Positions 33,201-48,200 are shown, counted from the stretch's first letter. The stretch: DNA of 64,000 nt from Leuctra nigra (GCA_934045905.1 OW203767.1:15193073-15257072), one strand, 5' to 3'. Notes: generated from the letters alone by a model not told the origin. Numbers and translations: made by a program.

Positions 33201-36200
33201 ATTAGTATTCTGCCAATAGTTAAAAACAAAATGACGGATATTAATCAGATAATAAGCAAGAACGGCAAGAAAATGCAGAAAAAGTGAAACTTGAAAGTTG
33301 AAACGTCAAAACGTCTAAACATAATGTTCATTAATCGAATTCGATATGGAGATTCGATATATCGCATCACTAATGGTTTTCGCGCGTTTCGGTTTTGTCG
33401 AAGTTGAAGTTGGTCCAACATTTTTGCATTTCGGAGACAAAATTATACATGGACGATTTTCTGTGTTAAAAGGTAGCCATTTTGCGAAAGCGAAGTATGG
33501 GAGTGCAGCTTTAGAATCGCGAATTAGAATATTGCTCATTGCTCGTGAGTCTTTGTTCCGTGTCTGCCACCAGACACTTTACAAATCCCCAAGAGCAAAG
33601 AAGCAATAGAATTAGAATCGCGAATTAGAACATTGCTCATTGCTCGTGAGTCTTTGTTCCGTGTCTGCCACCAGACACTTCACAAATCCCCAAGAGCAAA
33701 GAAGCAATAGAATTAGAATCGCGAATTAGAACATTGCTCATTGCTCGTGAGTCTTTGTTCCGTGTCTGCCACCAGACACTTCACAAATCCCCAAGAGCAA
33801 AGAAGCAATAGAATTAGAATCGCGAATTAGAACATTGCTCATTGCTCGTGAGTCTTTGTTCCGTGTCTGCCACCAGACACTTTACAAATTCCCAAGAGCA
33901 AGACATAGAAGCAATGGAATGGGGTTGTTCACGATGGCGTTGCAGTCCTTAACGTAAAGAGCCAATAAAAATGCCGAGAGAGCCAATCAAAATGCATAGC
34001 GGAAAGGAACATTTTTTAATCTTACCGGGAGTTTGATTCAGACATCTTGGATTCAGAGACCAACCAATCAGAGAGAGACTACTCCATTGCCGCTGGCGCC
34101 GCGAGTGAGAGCAAATTGCAAACCCATTGAACAACCCCATTTGAATCGCGAATTAGAACATTGCTCATTGCTTGTGAGTCTTTGTTCCGTGTGTGCCACC
34201 AGACACTTCACAATTCCCTAACAGCAAGACTTAGAAGCAATGGAATTAGAATCGCGAATTAGAACATTGCTTATTGCTCGTGAGTCTTTGTTCCGTGTCT
34301 GCCACCAGACACTTTACAAATCCCCAAGAGCAAAGAAGCAATAGAATTAGAATCGCGAATTAGAACATTGCTCATTGCTCGTGAGTCTTTGTTCCGTGTC
34401 TGCCACCAGACACTTTACAAATCCCCAAGAGCAAAGAAGCAATGGAATTAGAATCGCGAATTAGAACATTGCTCATTGCTCGTGAGTCTTTGTTCCATGT
34501 CTGCCACCAGACACTTTACAAATTCCCAAGAGCAAAGAAGCAATAGAATAAGAATCGCGAATTAGAACATTGCTCATTGCTCGTGAGTCTTTGTTCCGTG
34601 TCTGCAACCAGACACTTTACAAATCCCCAAGAGCAAAGAAGCAATGGAATTAGAATCGCGAATTAGAACATTGCTAATTGCTCGTGAGTCTTTGTTCCGT
34701 GTCTGCAACCAGACACTTTACAAATCCCCAAGAGCAAAGAAGCAATAGAATAAGAATCGCGAATTAGAACATTGCTCATTGCTCGTGAGTCTTTGTTCCG
34801 TGTCTGCCACCAGACACTTTACAAATCCCCAAGAGCAAAGAAGCAATGGAATTAGAATCGCGAATTAGAACATTGCTCATTGCTCGTGAGTCTTTGTTCC
34901 GTGTCTGCCACCAGACACTTTACAAATCCCCAAGAGCAAAGAAGCAATGGAATTAGAATCGCGAATTAGAACATTGCTCATTGCTCGTGAGTCTTTGTTC
35001 CATGTCTGCCACCAGACACTTTACAAATTCCCAAGAGCAAAGAAGCAATAGAATAAGAATCGAGAATTAGAACATTGCTCATTGCTCGTGAGTCTTTGTT
35101 CCGTGTCTGCAACCAGACACTTTACAAATCCCCAAGAGCAAAGAAGCAATGGAATTAGAATCGCGAATTTGAACATTGCTCATTGCTCGTGAGTCTTTGT
35201 TCCGTGTCTGCAACCAGACACTTTACAAATCCCCAAGAGCAAAGAAGCAATGGAATTAGAATCGCGAATTAGAACATTGCTCATTGCTCGTGAGTCTTTG
35301 TTCCGTGTCTGCCACCAGACACTTTACAAATCCCCAAGAGCATAGAAGCAATGGAATTAAGCTGGGTTCCTATACTTCGCTTTCGGTTGGCATTTGGTTT
35401 GCTTTCACACGTGAAGTTTGTAGTCGTTTCCATAATTTCAGTTTCGCATATCCATGGATACTCGAAACATTATTAGTATTCTGCCAATAGTTAAAAACAA
35501 AATGACGGATATTAATCAGATAATAAGCAAGAACGGCAAGAAAATGCAGAAAAAGTGAAACTTGAAAGTTGAAACGTCAAAACGTCTAAACATAATGTTC
35601 ATTAATCGAATTCGATATGGAGATTCGATATATCGCATCACTAATGGTTTTCGCGCGTTTCGGTTTTGTCGAAGTTGAAGTTGGTCCAACATTTTTGCAT
35701 TTCGGAGACAAAATTATACATGGACGATTTTCTGTGTTAAAAGGTAGCCATTTTGCGAAAGCGAAGTATGGGAGTGCAGCTTTAGAATCGCGAATTAGAA
35801 TATTGCTCATTGCTCGTGAGTCTTTGTTCCGTGTCTGCCACCAGACACTTTACAAATCCCCAAGAGCAAAGAAGCAATAGAATTAGAATCGCGAATTAGA
35901 ACATTGCTCATTGCTCGTGAGTCTTTGTTCCGTGTCTGCCACCAGACACTTCACAAATCCCCAAGAGCAAAGAAGCAATAGAATTAGAATCGCGAATTAG
36001 AACATTGCTCATTGCTCGTGAGTCTTTGTTCCGTGTCTGCCACCAGACACTTCACAAATCCCCAAGAGCAAAGAAGCAATAGAATTAGAATCGCGAATTA
36101 GAACATTGCTCATTGCTCGTGAGTCTTTGTTCCGTGTCTGCCACCAGACACTTTACAAATTCCCAAGAGCAAGACATAGAAGCAATGGAATGGGGTTGTT

Positions 36201-39200
36201 CACGATGGCGTTGCAGTCCTTAACGTAAAGAGCCAATAAAAATGCCGAGAGAGCCAATCAAAATGCATAGCGGAAAGGAACATTTTTTAATCTTACCGGG
36301 AGTTTGATTCAGACATCTTGGATTCAGAGACCAACCAATCAGAGAGAGACTACTCCATTGCCGCTGGCGCCGCGAGTGAGAGCAAATTGCAAACCCATTG
36401 AACAACCCCATTTGAATCGCGAATTAGAACATTGCTCATTGCTTGTGAGTCTTTGTTCCGTGTGTGCCACCAGACACTTCACAATTCCCTAACAGCAAGA
36501 CTTAGAAGCAATGGAATTAGAATCGCGAATTAGAACATTGCTTATTGCTCGTGAGTCTTTGTTCCGTGTCTGCCACCAGACACTTTACAAATCCCCAAGA
36601 GCAAAGAAGCAATAGAATTAGAATCGCGAATTAGAACATTGCTCATTGCTCGTGAGTCTTTGTTCCGTGTCTGCCACCAGACACTTTACAAATCCCCAAG
36701 AGCAAAGAAGCAATGGAATTAGAATCGCGAATTAGAACATTGCTCATTGCTCGTGAGTCTTTGTTCCATGTCTGCCACCAGACACTTTACAAATTCCCAA
36801 GAGCAAAGAAGCAATAGAATAAGAATCGCGAATTAGAACATTGCTCATTGCTCGTGAGTCTTTGTTCTGTGTCTGCCACCAGACACTTTACAAATCCCCA
36901 AGAGCAAAGAAGCAATGGAATTAGAATCGCGAATTAGAACATTGCTCATTGCTCGTGAGTCTTTGTTCCGTGTCTGCCACCAGACACTTTACAAATCCCC
37001 AAGAGCAAAGAAGCAATGGAATTAGAATCGCGAATTAGAACATTGCTCATTGCTCGTGAGTCTTTGTTCCATGTCTGCCACCAGACACTTTACAAATTCC
37101 CAAGAGCAAAGAAGCAATAGAATAAGAATCGAGAATTAGAACATTGCTCATTGCTCGTGAGTCTTTGTTCCGTGTCTGCAACCAGACACTTTACAAATCC
37201 CCAAGAGCAAAGAAGCAATGGAATTAGAATCGCGAATTAGAACATTGCTCATTGCTCGTGAGTCTTTGTTCCGTGTCTGCAACCAGACACTTTACAAATC
37301 CCCAAGAGCAAAGAAGCAATGGAATTAGAATCGCGAATTAGAACATTGCTCATTGCTCGTGAGTCTTTGTTCCGTGTCTGCCACCAGACACTTTTCAAAT
37401 CCCCAAGAGCAAAGAAGCAATGGAATAAAGCTGGGTTCCTATACTTCGCTTTCGGTTGGCATTTGGTTTGCTTTCGCATCGTGAAGTTTGTAGTCGTTTC
37501 CATAATTTCAGTTTCGCATATCCATGGATACTCGAAACATTATTAGTATTCTGCCAATAGTTAAAAACAAAATGACGGATATTAATCAGATAATAAGCAA
37601 GAACGGCAAGAAAATGCAGAAAAAGTGAAACTTGAAAGTTGAAACGTCAAAACGTCTAAACATAATGTTCATTAATCGAATTCGATATGGAGATTCGATA
37701 TATCGCATCACTAATGGTTTTCGCGCGTTTCGGTTTTGTCGAAGTTGAAGTTGGTCCAACATTTTTGCATTTCGGAGACAAAATTATACATGGACGATTT
37801 TCTGTGTTAAAAGGTAGCCATTTTGCGAAAGCGAAGTATGGGAGTGCAGCTTTAGAATCGCGAATTAGAATATTGCTCATTGCTCGTGAGTCTTTGTTCC
37901 GTGTCTGCCACCAGACACTTTACAAATCCCCAAGAGCAAAGAAGCAATAGAATTAGAATCGCGAATTAGAACATTGCTCATTGCTCGTGAGTCTTTGTTC
38001 CGTGTCTGCCACCAGACACTTCACAAATCCCCAAGAGCAAAGAAGCAATAGAATTAGAATCGCGAATTAGAACATTGCTCATTGCTCGTGAGTCTTTGTT
38101 CCGTGTCTGCCACCAGACACTTCACAAATCCCCAAGAGCAAAGAAGCAATAGAATTAGAATCGCGAATTAGAACATTGCTCATTGCTCGTGAGTCTTTGT
38201 TCCGTGTCTGCCACCAGACACTTTACAAATTCCCAAGAGCAAGACATAGAAGCAATGGAATGGGGTTGTTCACGATGGCGTTGCAGTCCTTAACGTAAAG
38301 AGCCAATAAAAATGCCGAGAGAGCCAATCAAAATGCATAGCGGAAAGGAACATTTTTTAATCTTACCGGGAGTTTGATTCAGACATCTTGGATTCAGAGA
38401 CCAACCAATCAGAGAGAGACTACTCCATTGCCGCTGGCGCCGCGAGTGAGAGCAAATTGCAAACCCATTGAACAACCCCATTTGAATCGCGAATTAGAAC
38501 ATTGCTCATTGCTTGTGAGTCTTTGTTCCGTGTGTGCCACCAGACACTTCACAATTCCCTAACAGCAAGACTTAGAAGCAATGGAATTAGAATCGCGAAT
38601 TAGAACATTGCTTATTGCTCGTGAGTCTTTGTTCCGTGTCTGCCACCAGACACTTTACAAATCCCCAAGAGCAAAGAAGCAATAGAATTAGAATCGCGAA
38701 TTAGAACATTGCTCATTGCTCGTGAGTCTTTGTTCCGTGTCTGCCACCAGACACTTTACAAATCCCCAAGAGCAAAGAAGCAATGGAATTAGAATCGCGA
38801 ATTAGAACATTGCTCATTGCTCGTGAGTCTTTGTTCCATGTCTGCCACCAGACACTTTACAAATTCCCAAGAGCAAAGAAGCAATAGAATAAGAATCGCG
38901 AATTAGAACATTGCTCATTGCTCGTGAGTCTTTGTTCCGTGTCTGCCACCAGACACTTTACAAATCCCCAAGAGCAAAGAAGCAATGGAATTAGAATCGC
39001 GAATTAGAACATTGCTCATTGCTCGTGAGTCTTTGTTCCGTGTCTGCCACCAGACACTTTACAAATCCCCAAGAGCAAAGAAGCAATGGAATTAGAATCG
39101 CGAATTAGAACATTGCTCATTGCTCGTGAGTCTTTGTTCCATGTCTGCCACCAGACACTTTACAAATTCCCAAGAGCAAAGAAGCAATAGAATAAGAATC

Positions 39201-42200
39201 GAGAATTAGAACATTGCTCATTGCTCGTGAGTCTTTGTTCCGTGTCTGCAACCAGACACTTTACAAATCCCCAAGAGCAAAGAAGCAATGGAATTAGAAT
39301 CGCGAATTAGAACATTGCTCATTGCTCGTGAGTCTTTGTTCCGTGTCTGCAACCAGACACTTTACAAATCCCCAAGAGCAAAGAAGCAATGGAATTAGAA
39401 TCGCGAATTAGAACATTGCTCATTGCTCGTGAGTCTTTGTTCCATGTCTGCCACCAGACACTTCACAAGTCCCCAATAGCAAGACTTAGAAGCAATAGAA
39501 TTAGAATCGCGAATTAGAACATTGCTCATTGCTCGTGAGTCTTTGTTCCGTGTCTGCCACCAGACACTTTACAAATCCCCAAGAGCAAAGAAGCAATAGA
39601 ATAAGAATCGCGAATTAGAACATTGCTCATTGCTCGTGAGTCTTTGTTCCGTGTCTGCCACCAGACACTTTACAAATCCCCAAGAGCAAAGAAGCAATGG
39701 AATTAGAATCGCGAATTAGAACATTGCTCATTGCTCGTGAGTCTTTGTTCCGTGTCTGCCACCAGACACTTTACAAATCCCCAAGAGCAAAGAAGCAATG
39801 GAATTAGAATCGCGAATTAGAACATTGCTCATTGCTCGTGAGTCTTTGTTCCATGTCTGCCACCAGACACTTTACAAATTCCCAAGAGCAAAGAAGCAAT
39901 AGAATAAGAATCGAGAATTAGAACATTGCTCATTGCTCGTGAGTCTTTGTTCCGTGTCTGCAACCAGACACTTTACAAATCCCCAAGAGTAAAGAAGCAA
40001 TGGAATTAGAATCGCGAATTAGAACATTGCTCATTGCTCGTGAGTCTTTGTTCCGTGTCTGCAACCAGACACTTTACAAATCCCCAAGAGCAAAGAAGCA
40101 ATGGAATTAGAATCGCGAATTAGAACATTGCTCATTGCTCGTGAGTCTTTGTTCCGTGTCTGCCACCAGACACTTTACAAATCCCCAAGAGCAAAGAAGC
40201 AATGGAATTAAGCTGGGTTCCTATACTTCGCTTTCGGTTGGCATTTGGTTTGCTTTCGCATCGTGAAGTTTGTAGTCGTTTCCATAATTTCAGTTTCGCA
40301 TATCCATGGATACTCGAAACATTATTAGTATTCTGCCAATAGTTAAAAACAAAATGACGGATATTAATCAGATAATAAGCAAGAACGGCAAGAAAATGCA
40401 GAAAAAGTGAAACTTGAAAGTTGAAACGTCAAAACGTCTAAACATAATGTTCATTAATCGAATTCGATATGGAGATTCGATATATCGCATCACTAATGGT
40501 TTTCGCGCGTTTCGGTTTTGTCGAAGTTGAAGTTGGTCCAACATTTTTGCATTTCGGAGACAAAATTATACATGGACGATTTTCTGTGTTAAAAGGTAGC
40601 CATTTTGCGAAAGCGAAGTATGGGAGTGCAGCTTTAGAATCGCGAATTAGAATATTGCTCATTGCTCGTGAGTCTTTGTTCCGTGTCTGCCACCAGACAC
40701 TTTACAAATCCCCAAGAGCAAAGAAGCAATAGAATTAGAATCGCGAATTAGAACATTGCTCATTGCTCGTGAGTCTTTGTTCCGTGTCTGCCACCAGACA
40801 CTTCACAAATCCCCAAGAGCAAAGAAGCAATAGAATTAGAATCGCGAATTAGAACATTGCTCATTGCTCGTGAGTCTTTGTTCCGTGTCTGCCACCAGAC
40901 ACTTCACAAATCCCCAAGAGCAAAGAAGCAATAGAATTAGAATCGCGAATTAGAACATTGCTCATTGCTCGTGAGTCTTTGTTCCGTGTCTGCCACCAGA
41001 CACTTTACAAATTCCCAAGAGCAAGACATAGAAGCAATGGAATGGGGTTGTTCACGATGGCGTTGCAGTCCTTAACGTAAAGAGCCAATAAAAATGCCGA
41101 GAGAGCCAATCAAAATGCATAGCGGAAAGGAACATTTTTTAATCTTACCGGGAGTTTGATTCAGACATCTTGGATTCAGAGACCAACCAATCAGAGAGAG
41201 ACTACTCCATTGCCGCTGGCGCCGCGAGTGAGAGCAAATTGCAAACCCATTGAACAACCCCATTTGAATCGCGAATTAGAACATTGCTCATTGCTTGTGA
41301 GTCTTTGTTCCGTGTGTGCCACCAGACACTTCACAATTCCCTAACAGCAAGACTTAGAAGCAATGGAATTAGAATCGCGAATTAGAACATTGCTTATTGC
41401 TCGTGAGTCTTTGTTCCGTGTCTGCCACCAGACACTTTACAAATCCCCAAGAGCAAAGAAGCAATAGAATTAGAATCGCGAATTAGAACATTGCTCATTG
41501 CTCGTGAGTCTTTGTTCCGTGTCTGCCACCAGACACTTTACAAATCCCCAAGAGCAAAGAAGCAATGGAATTAGAATCGCGAATTAGAACATTGCTCATT
41601 GCTCGTGAGTCTTTGTTCCATGTCTGCCACCAGACACTTTACAAATTCCCAAGAGCAAAGAAGCAATAGAATAAGAATCGCGAATTAGAACATTGCTCAT
41701 TGCTCGTGAGTCTTTGTTCCGTGTCTGCAACCAGACACTTTACAAATCCCCAAGAGCAAAGAAGCAATGGAATTAGAATCGCGAATTAGAACATTGCTAA
41801 TTGCTCTTGAGTCTTTGTTCCGTGTCTGCAACCAGACACTTTACAAATCCCCAAGAGCAAAGAAGCAATAGAATAAGAATCGCGAATTAGAACATTGCTC
41901 ATTGCTCGTGAGTCTTTGTTCCGTGTCTGCCACCAGACACTTTACAAATCCCCAAGAGCAAAGAAGCAATGGAATTAGAATCGCGAATTAGAACATTGCT
42001 CATTGCTCGTGAGTCTTTGTTCCGTGTCTGCCACCAGACACTTTACAAATCCCCAAGAGCAAAGAAGCAATGGAATTAGAATCGCGAATTAGAACATTGC
42101 TCATTGCTCGTGAGTCTTTGTTCCATGTCTGCCACCAGACACTTTACAAATTCCCAAGAGCAAAGAAGCAATAGAATAAGAATCGAGAATTAGAACATTG

Positions 42201-45200
42201 CTCATTGCTCGTGAGTCTTTGTTCCGTGTCTGCAACCAGACACTTTACAAATCCCCAAGAGCAAAGAAGCAATGGAATTAGAATCGCGAATTTGAACATT
42301 GCTCATTGCTCGTGAGTCTTTGTTCCGTGTCTGCAACCAGACACTTTACAAATCCCCAAGAGCAAAGAAGCAATGGAATTAGAATCGCGAATTAGAACAT
42401 TGCTCATTGCTCGTGAGTCTTTGTTCCGTGTCTGCCACCAGACACTTTACAAATCCCCAAGAGCATAGAAGCAATGGAATTAAGCTGGGTTCCTATACTT
42501 CGCTTTCGGTTGGCATTTGGTTTGCTTTCACACGTGAAGTTTGTAGTCGTTTCCATAATTTCAGTTTCGCATATCCATGGATACTCGAAACATTATTAGT
42601 ATTCTGCCAATAGTTAAAAACAAAATGACGGATATTAATCAGATAATAAGCAAGAACGGCAAGAAAATGCAGAAAAAGTGAAACTTGAAAGTTGAAACGT
42701 CAAAACGTCTAAACATAATGTTCATTAATCGAATTCGATATGGAGATTCGATATATCGCATCACTAATGGTTTTCGCGCGTTTCGGTTTTGTCGAAGTTG
42801 AAGTTGGTCCAACATTTTTGCATTTCGGAGACAAAATTATACATGGACGATTTTCTGTGTTAAAAGGTAGCCATTTTGCGAAAGCGAAGTATGGGAGTGC
42901 AGCTTTAGAATCGCGAATTAGAATATTGCTCATTGCTCGTGAGTCTTTGTTCCGTGTCTGCCACCAGACACTTTACAAATCCCCAAGAGCAAAGAAGCAA
43001 TAGAATTAGAATCGCGAATTAGAACATTGCTCATTGCTCGTGAGTCTTTGTTCCGTGTCTGCCACCAGACACTTCACAAATCCCCAAGAGCAAAGAAGCA
43101 ATAGAATTAGAATCGCGAATTAGAACATTGCTCATTGCTCGTGAGTCTTTGTTCCGTGTCTGCCACCAGACACTTCACAAATCCCCAAGAGCAAAGAAGC
43201 AATAGAATTAGAATCGCGAATTAGAACATTGCTCATTGCTCGTGAGTCTTTGTTCCGTGTCTGCCACCAGACACTTTACAAATTCCCAAGAGCAAGACAT
43301 AGAAGCAATGGAATGGGGTTGTTCACGATGGCGTTGCAGTCCTTAACGTAAAGAGCCAATAAAAATGCCGAGAGAGCCAATCAAAATGCATAGCGGAAAG
43401 GAACATTTTTTAATCTTACCGGGAGTTTGATTCAGACATCTTGGATTCAGAGACCAACCAATCAGAGAGAGACTACTCCATTGCCGCTGGCGCCGCGAGT
43501 GAGAGCAAATTGCAAACCCATTGAACAACCCCATTTGAATCGCGAATTAGAACATTGCTCATTGCTTGTGAGTCTTTGTTCCGTGTGTGCCACCAGACAC
43601 TTCACAATTCCCTAACAGCAAGACTTAGAAGCAATGGAATTAGAATCGCGAATTAGAACATTGCTTATTGCTCGTGAGTCTTTGTTCCGTGTCTGCCACC
43701 AGACACTTTACAAATCCCCAAGAGCAAAGAAGCAATAGAATTAGAATCGCGAATTAGAACATTGCTCATTGCTCGTGAGTCTTTGTTCCGTGTCTGCCAC
43801 CAGACACTTTACAAATCCCCAAGAGCAAAGAAGCAATGGAATTAGAATCGCGAATTAGAACATTGCTCATTGCTCGTGAGTCTTTGTTCCATGTCTGCCA
43901 CCAGACACTTTACAAATTCCCAAGAGCAAAGAAGCAATAGAATAAGAATCGCGAATTAGAACATTGCTCATTGCTCGTGAGTCTTTGTTCTGTGTCTGCC
44001 ACCAGACACTTTACAAATCCCCAAGAGCAAAGAAGCAATGGAATTAGAATCGCGAATTAGAACATTGCTCATTGCTCGTGAGTCTTTGTTCCGTGTCTGC
44101 CACCAGACACTTTACAAATCCCCAAGAGCAAAGAAGCAATGGAATTAGAATCGCGAATTAGAACATTGCTCATTGCTCGTGAGTCTTTGTTCCATGTCTG
44201 CCACCAGACACTTTACAAATTCCCAAGAGCAAAGAAGCAATAGAATAAGAATCGAGAATTAGAACATTGCTCATTGCTCGTGAGTCTTTGTTCCGTGTCT
44301 GCAACCAGACACTTTACAAATCCCCAAGAGCAAAGAAGCAATGGAATTAGAATCGCGAATTAGAACATTGCTCATTGCTCGTGAGTCTTTGTTCCGTGTC
44401 TGCAACCAGACACTTTACAAATCCCCAAGAGCAAAGAAGCAATGGAATTAGAATCGCGAATTAGAACATTGCTCATTGCTCGTGAGTCTTTGTTCCGTGT
44501 CTGCCACCAGACACTTTTCAAATCCCCAAGAGCAAAGAAGCAATGGAATAAAGCTGGGTTCCTATACTTCGCTTTCGGTTGGCATTTGGTTTGCTTTCGC
44601 ATCGTGAAGTTTGTAGTCGTTTCCATAATTTCAGTTTCGCATATCCATGGATACTCGAAACATTATTAGTATTCTGCCAATAGTTAAAAACAAAATGACG
44701 GATATTAATCAGATAATAAGCAAGAACGGCAAGAAAATGCAGAAAAAGTGAAACTTGAAAGTTGAAACGTCAAAACGTCTAAACATAATGTTCATTAATC
44801 GAATTCGATATGGAGATTCGATATATCGCATCACTAATGGTTTTCGCGCGTTTCGGTTTTGTCGAAGTTGAAGTTGGTCCAACATTTTTGCATTTCGGAG
44901 ACAAAATTATACATGGACGATTTTCTGTGTTAAAAGGTAGCCATTTTGCGAAAGCGAAGTATGGGAGTGCAGCTTTAGAATCGCGAATTAGAATATTGCT
45001 CATTGCTCGTGAGTCTTTGTTCCGTGTCTGCCACCAGACACTTTACAAATCCCCAAGAGCAAAGAAGCAATAGAATTAGAATCGCGAATTAGAACATTGC
45101 TCATTGCTCGTGAGTCTTTGTTCCGTGTCTGCCACCAGACACTTCACAAATCCCCAAGAGCAAAGAAGCAATAGAATTAGAATCGCGAATTAGAACATTG

Positions 45201-48200
45201 CTCATTGCTCGTGAGTCTTTGTTCCGTGTCTGCCACCAGACACTTCACAAATCCCCAAGAGCAAAGAAGCAATAGAATTAGAATCGCGAATTAGAACATT
45301 GCTCATTGCTCGTGAGTCTTTGTTCCGTGTCTGCCACCAGACACTTTACAAATTCCCAAGAGCAAGACATAGAAGCAATGGAATGGGGTTGTTCACGATG
45401 GCGTTGCAGTCCTTAACGTAAAGAGCCAATAAAAATGCCGAGAGAGCCAATCAAAATGCATAGCGGAAAGGAACATTTTTTAATCTTACCGGGAGTTTGA
45501 TTCAGACATCTTGGATTCAGAGACCAACCAATCAGAGAGAGACTACTCCATTGCCGCTGGCGCCGCGAGTGAGAGCAAATTGCAAACCCATTGAACAACC
45601 CCATTTGAATCGCGAATTAGAACATTGCTCATTGCTTGTGAGTCTTTGTTCCGTGTGTGCCACCAGACACTTCACAATTCCCTAACAGCAAGACTTAGAA
45701 GCAATGGAATTAGAATCGCGAATTAGAACATTGCTTATTGCTCGTGAGTCTTTGTTCCGTGTCTGCCACCAGACACTTTACAAATCCCCAAGAGCAAAGA
45801 AGCAATAGAATTAGAATCGCGAATTAGAACATTGCTCATTGCTCGTGAGTCTTTGTTCCGTGTCTGCCACCAGACACTTTACAAATCCCCAAGAGCAAAG
45901 AAGCAATGGAATTAGAATCGCGAATTAGAACATTGCTCATTGCTCGTGAGTCTTTGTTCCATGTCTGCCACCAGACACTTTACAAATTCCCAAGAGCAAA
46001 GAAGCAATAGAATAAGAATCGCGAATTAGAACATTGCTCATTGCTCGTGAGTCTTTGTTCCGTGTCTGCCACCAGACACTTTACAAATCCCCAAGAGCAA
46101 AGAAGCAATGGAATTAGAATCGCGAATTAGAACATTGCTCATTGCTCGTGAGTCTTTGTTCCGTGTCTGCCACCAGACACTTTACAAATCCCCAAGAGCA
46201 AAGAAGCAATGGAATTAGAATCGCGAATTAGAACATTGCTCATTGCTCGTGAGTCTTTGTTCCATGTCTGCCACCAGACACTTTACAAATTCCCAAGAGC
46301 AAAGAAGCAATAGAATAAGAATCGAGAATTAGAACATTGCTCATTGCTCGTGAGTCTTTGTTCCGTGTCTGCAACCAGACACTTTACAAATCCCCAAGAG
46401 CAAAGAAGCAATGGAATTAGAATCGCGAATTAGAACATTGCTCATTGCTCGTGAGTCTTTGTTCCGTGTCTGCAACCAGACACTTTACAAATCCCCAAGA
46501 GCAAAGAAGCAATGGAATTAGAATCGCGAATTAGAACATTGCTCATTGCTCGTGAGTCTTTGTTCCGTGTCTGCCACCAGACACTTTACAAATCCCCAAG
46601 AGCAAAGAAGCAATGGAATAAAGCTGGGTTCCTATACTTCGCTTTCGGTTGGCATTTGGTTTGCTTTCGCATCGTGAAGTTTGTAGTCGTTTCCATAATT
46701 TCAGTTTCGCATATCCATGGATACTCGAAACATTATTAGTATTCTGCCAATAGTTAAAAATAAAATGACGGATATTAATCAGATAATAAGCAAGAACGGC
46801 AAGAAAATGCAGAAAAAGTGAAACTTGAAAGTTGAAACGTCAAAACGTCTAAACATAATGTTCATTAATCGAATTCGATATGGAGATTCGATATATCGCA
46901 TCACTAATGGTTTTCGCGCGTTTCGGTTTTGTCGAAGTTGAAGTTGGTCCAACATTTTTGCATTTCGGAGACAAAATTATACATGGACGATTTTCTGTGT
47001 TAAAAGGTAGCCATTTTGCGAAAGCGAAGTATGGGAGTGCAGCTTTAGAATCGCGAATTAGAATATTGCTCATTGCTCGTGAGTCTTTGTTCCGTGTCTG
47101 CCACCAGACACTTTACAAATCCCCAAGAGCAAAGAAGCAATAGAATTAGAATCGCGAATTAGAACATTGCTCATTGCTCGTGAGTCTTTGTTCCGTGTCT
47201 GCCACCAGACACTTCACAACTCCCCAAGAGCAAAGAAGCAATAGAATTAGAATCGCGAATTAGAACATTGCTCATTGCTCGTGAGTCTTTGTTCCGTGTC
47301 TGCCACCAGACACTTCACAAATCCCCAAGAGCAAAGAAGCAATAGAATTAGAATCGCGAATTAGAACATTGCTCATTGCTCGTGAGTCTTTGTTCCGTGT
47401 CTGCCACCAGACACTTTACAAATTCCCAAGAGCAAGACATAGAAGCAATGGAATGGGGTTGTTCACGATGGCGTTGCAGTCCTTAACGTAAAGAGCCAAT
47501 AAAAATGCCGAGAGAGCCAATCAAAATGCATAGCGGAAAGGAACATTTTTTAATCTTACCGGGAGTTTGATTCAGACATCTTGGATTCAGAGACCAACCA
47601 ATCAGAGAGAGACTACTCCATTGCCGCTGGCGCCGCGAGTGAGAGCAAATTGCAAACCCATTGAACAACCCCATTTGAATCGCGAATTAGAACATTGCTC
47701 ATTGCTTGTGAGTCTTTGTTCCGTGTGTGCCACCAGACACTTCACAATTCCCTAACAGCAAGACTTAGAAGCAATGGAATTAGAATCGCGAATTAGAACA
47801 TTGCTTATTGCTCGTGAGTCTTTGTTCCGTGTCTGCCACCAGACACTTTACAAATCCCCAAGAGCAAAGAAGCAATAGAATTAGAATCGCGAATTAGAAC
47901 ATTGCTCATTGCTCGTGAGTCTTTGTTCCGTGTCTGCCACCAGACACTTTACAAATCCCCAAGAGCAAAGAAGCAATGGAATTAGAATCGCGAATTAGAA
48001 CATTGCTCATTGCTCGTGAGTCTTTGTTCCATGTCTGCCACCAGACACTTTACAAATTCCCAAGAGCAAAGAAGCAATAGAATAAGAATCGAGAATTAGA
48101 ACATTGCTCATTGCTCGTGAGTCTTTGTTCCGTGTCTGCAACCAGACACTTTACAAATCCCCAAGAGCAAAGAAGCAATGGAATTAGAATCGCGAATTAG

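Larger units (their letters stand above)
32341..46586 (+). repeat. 7,123-bp super-repeat, two tandem copies within the satellite
   Basis: Marker variants recur exactly 7,123 bp apart: the CACAAGTCCCCAATAGC monomer (32341 and 39464), a shortened TTTCACACGTGAAG inside the second TIR element copy (35405 and 42528), GAATTTGAACATTGC (35164 and 42287), TTCTGTGTCTGCC (36867 and 43990) and CACTTTTCAAATCC (37390 and 44513). So a block with three element-bearing units was duplicated as a whole. The boundaries are approximate: block 1 about 32.3-39.4 kb, block 2 about 39.4-46.5 kb. Confidence 0.9.

Noticed and set aside
33346..33609. 87-codon plus-strand frame ([16 protein letters not shown]...) repeated seven times, with 62- to 75-codon frames nearby
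   Set aside because: It runs from TIR element A into satellite monomers, has a counterpart frame on the other strand, and is repeated only because the DNA is amplified. No protein-like conservation pattern is seen.
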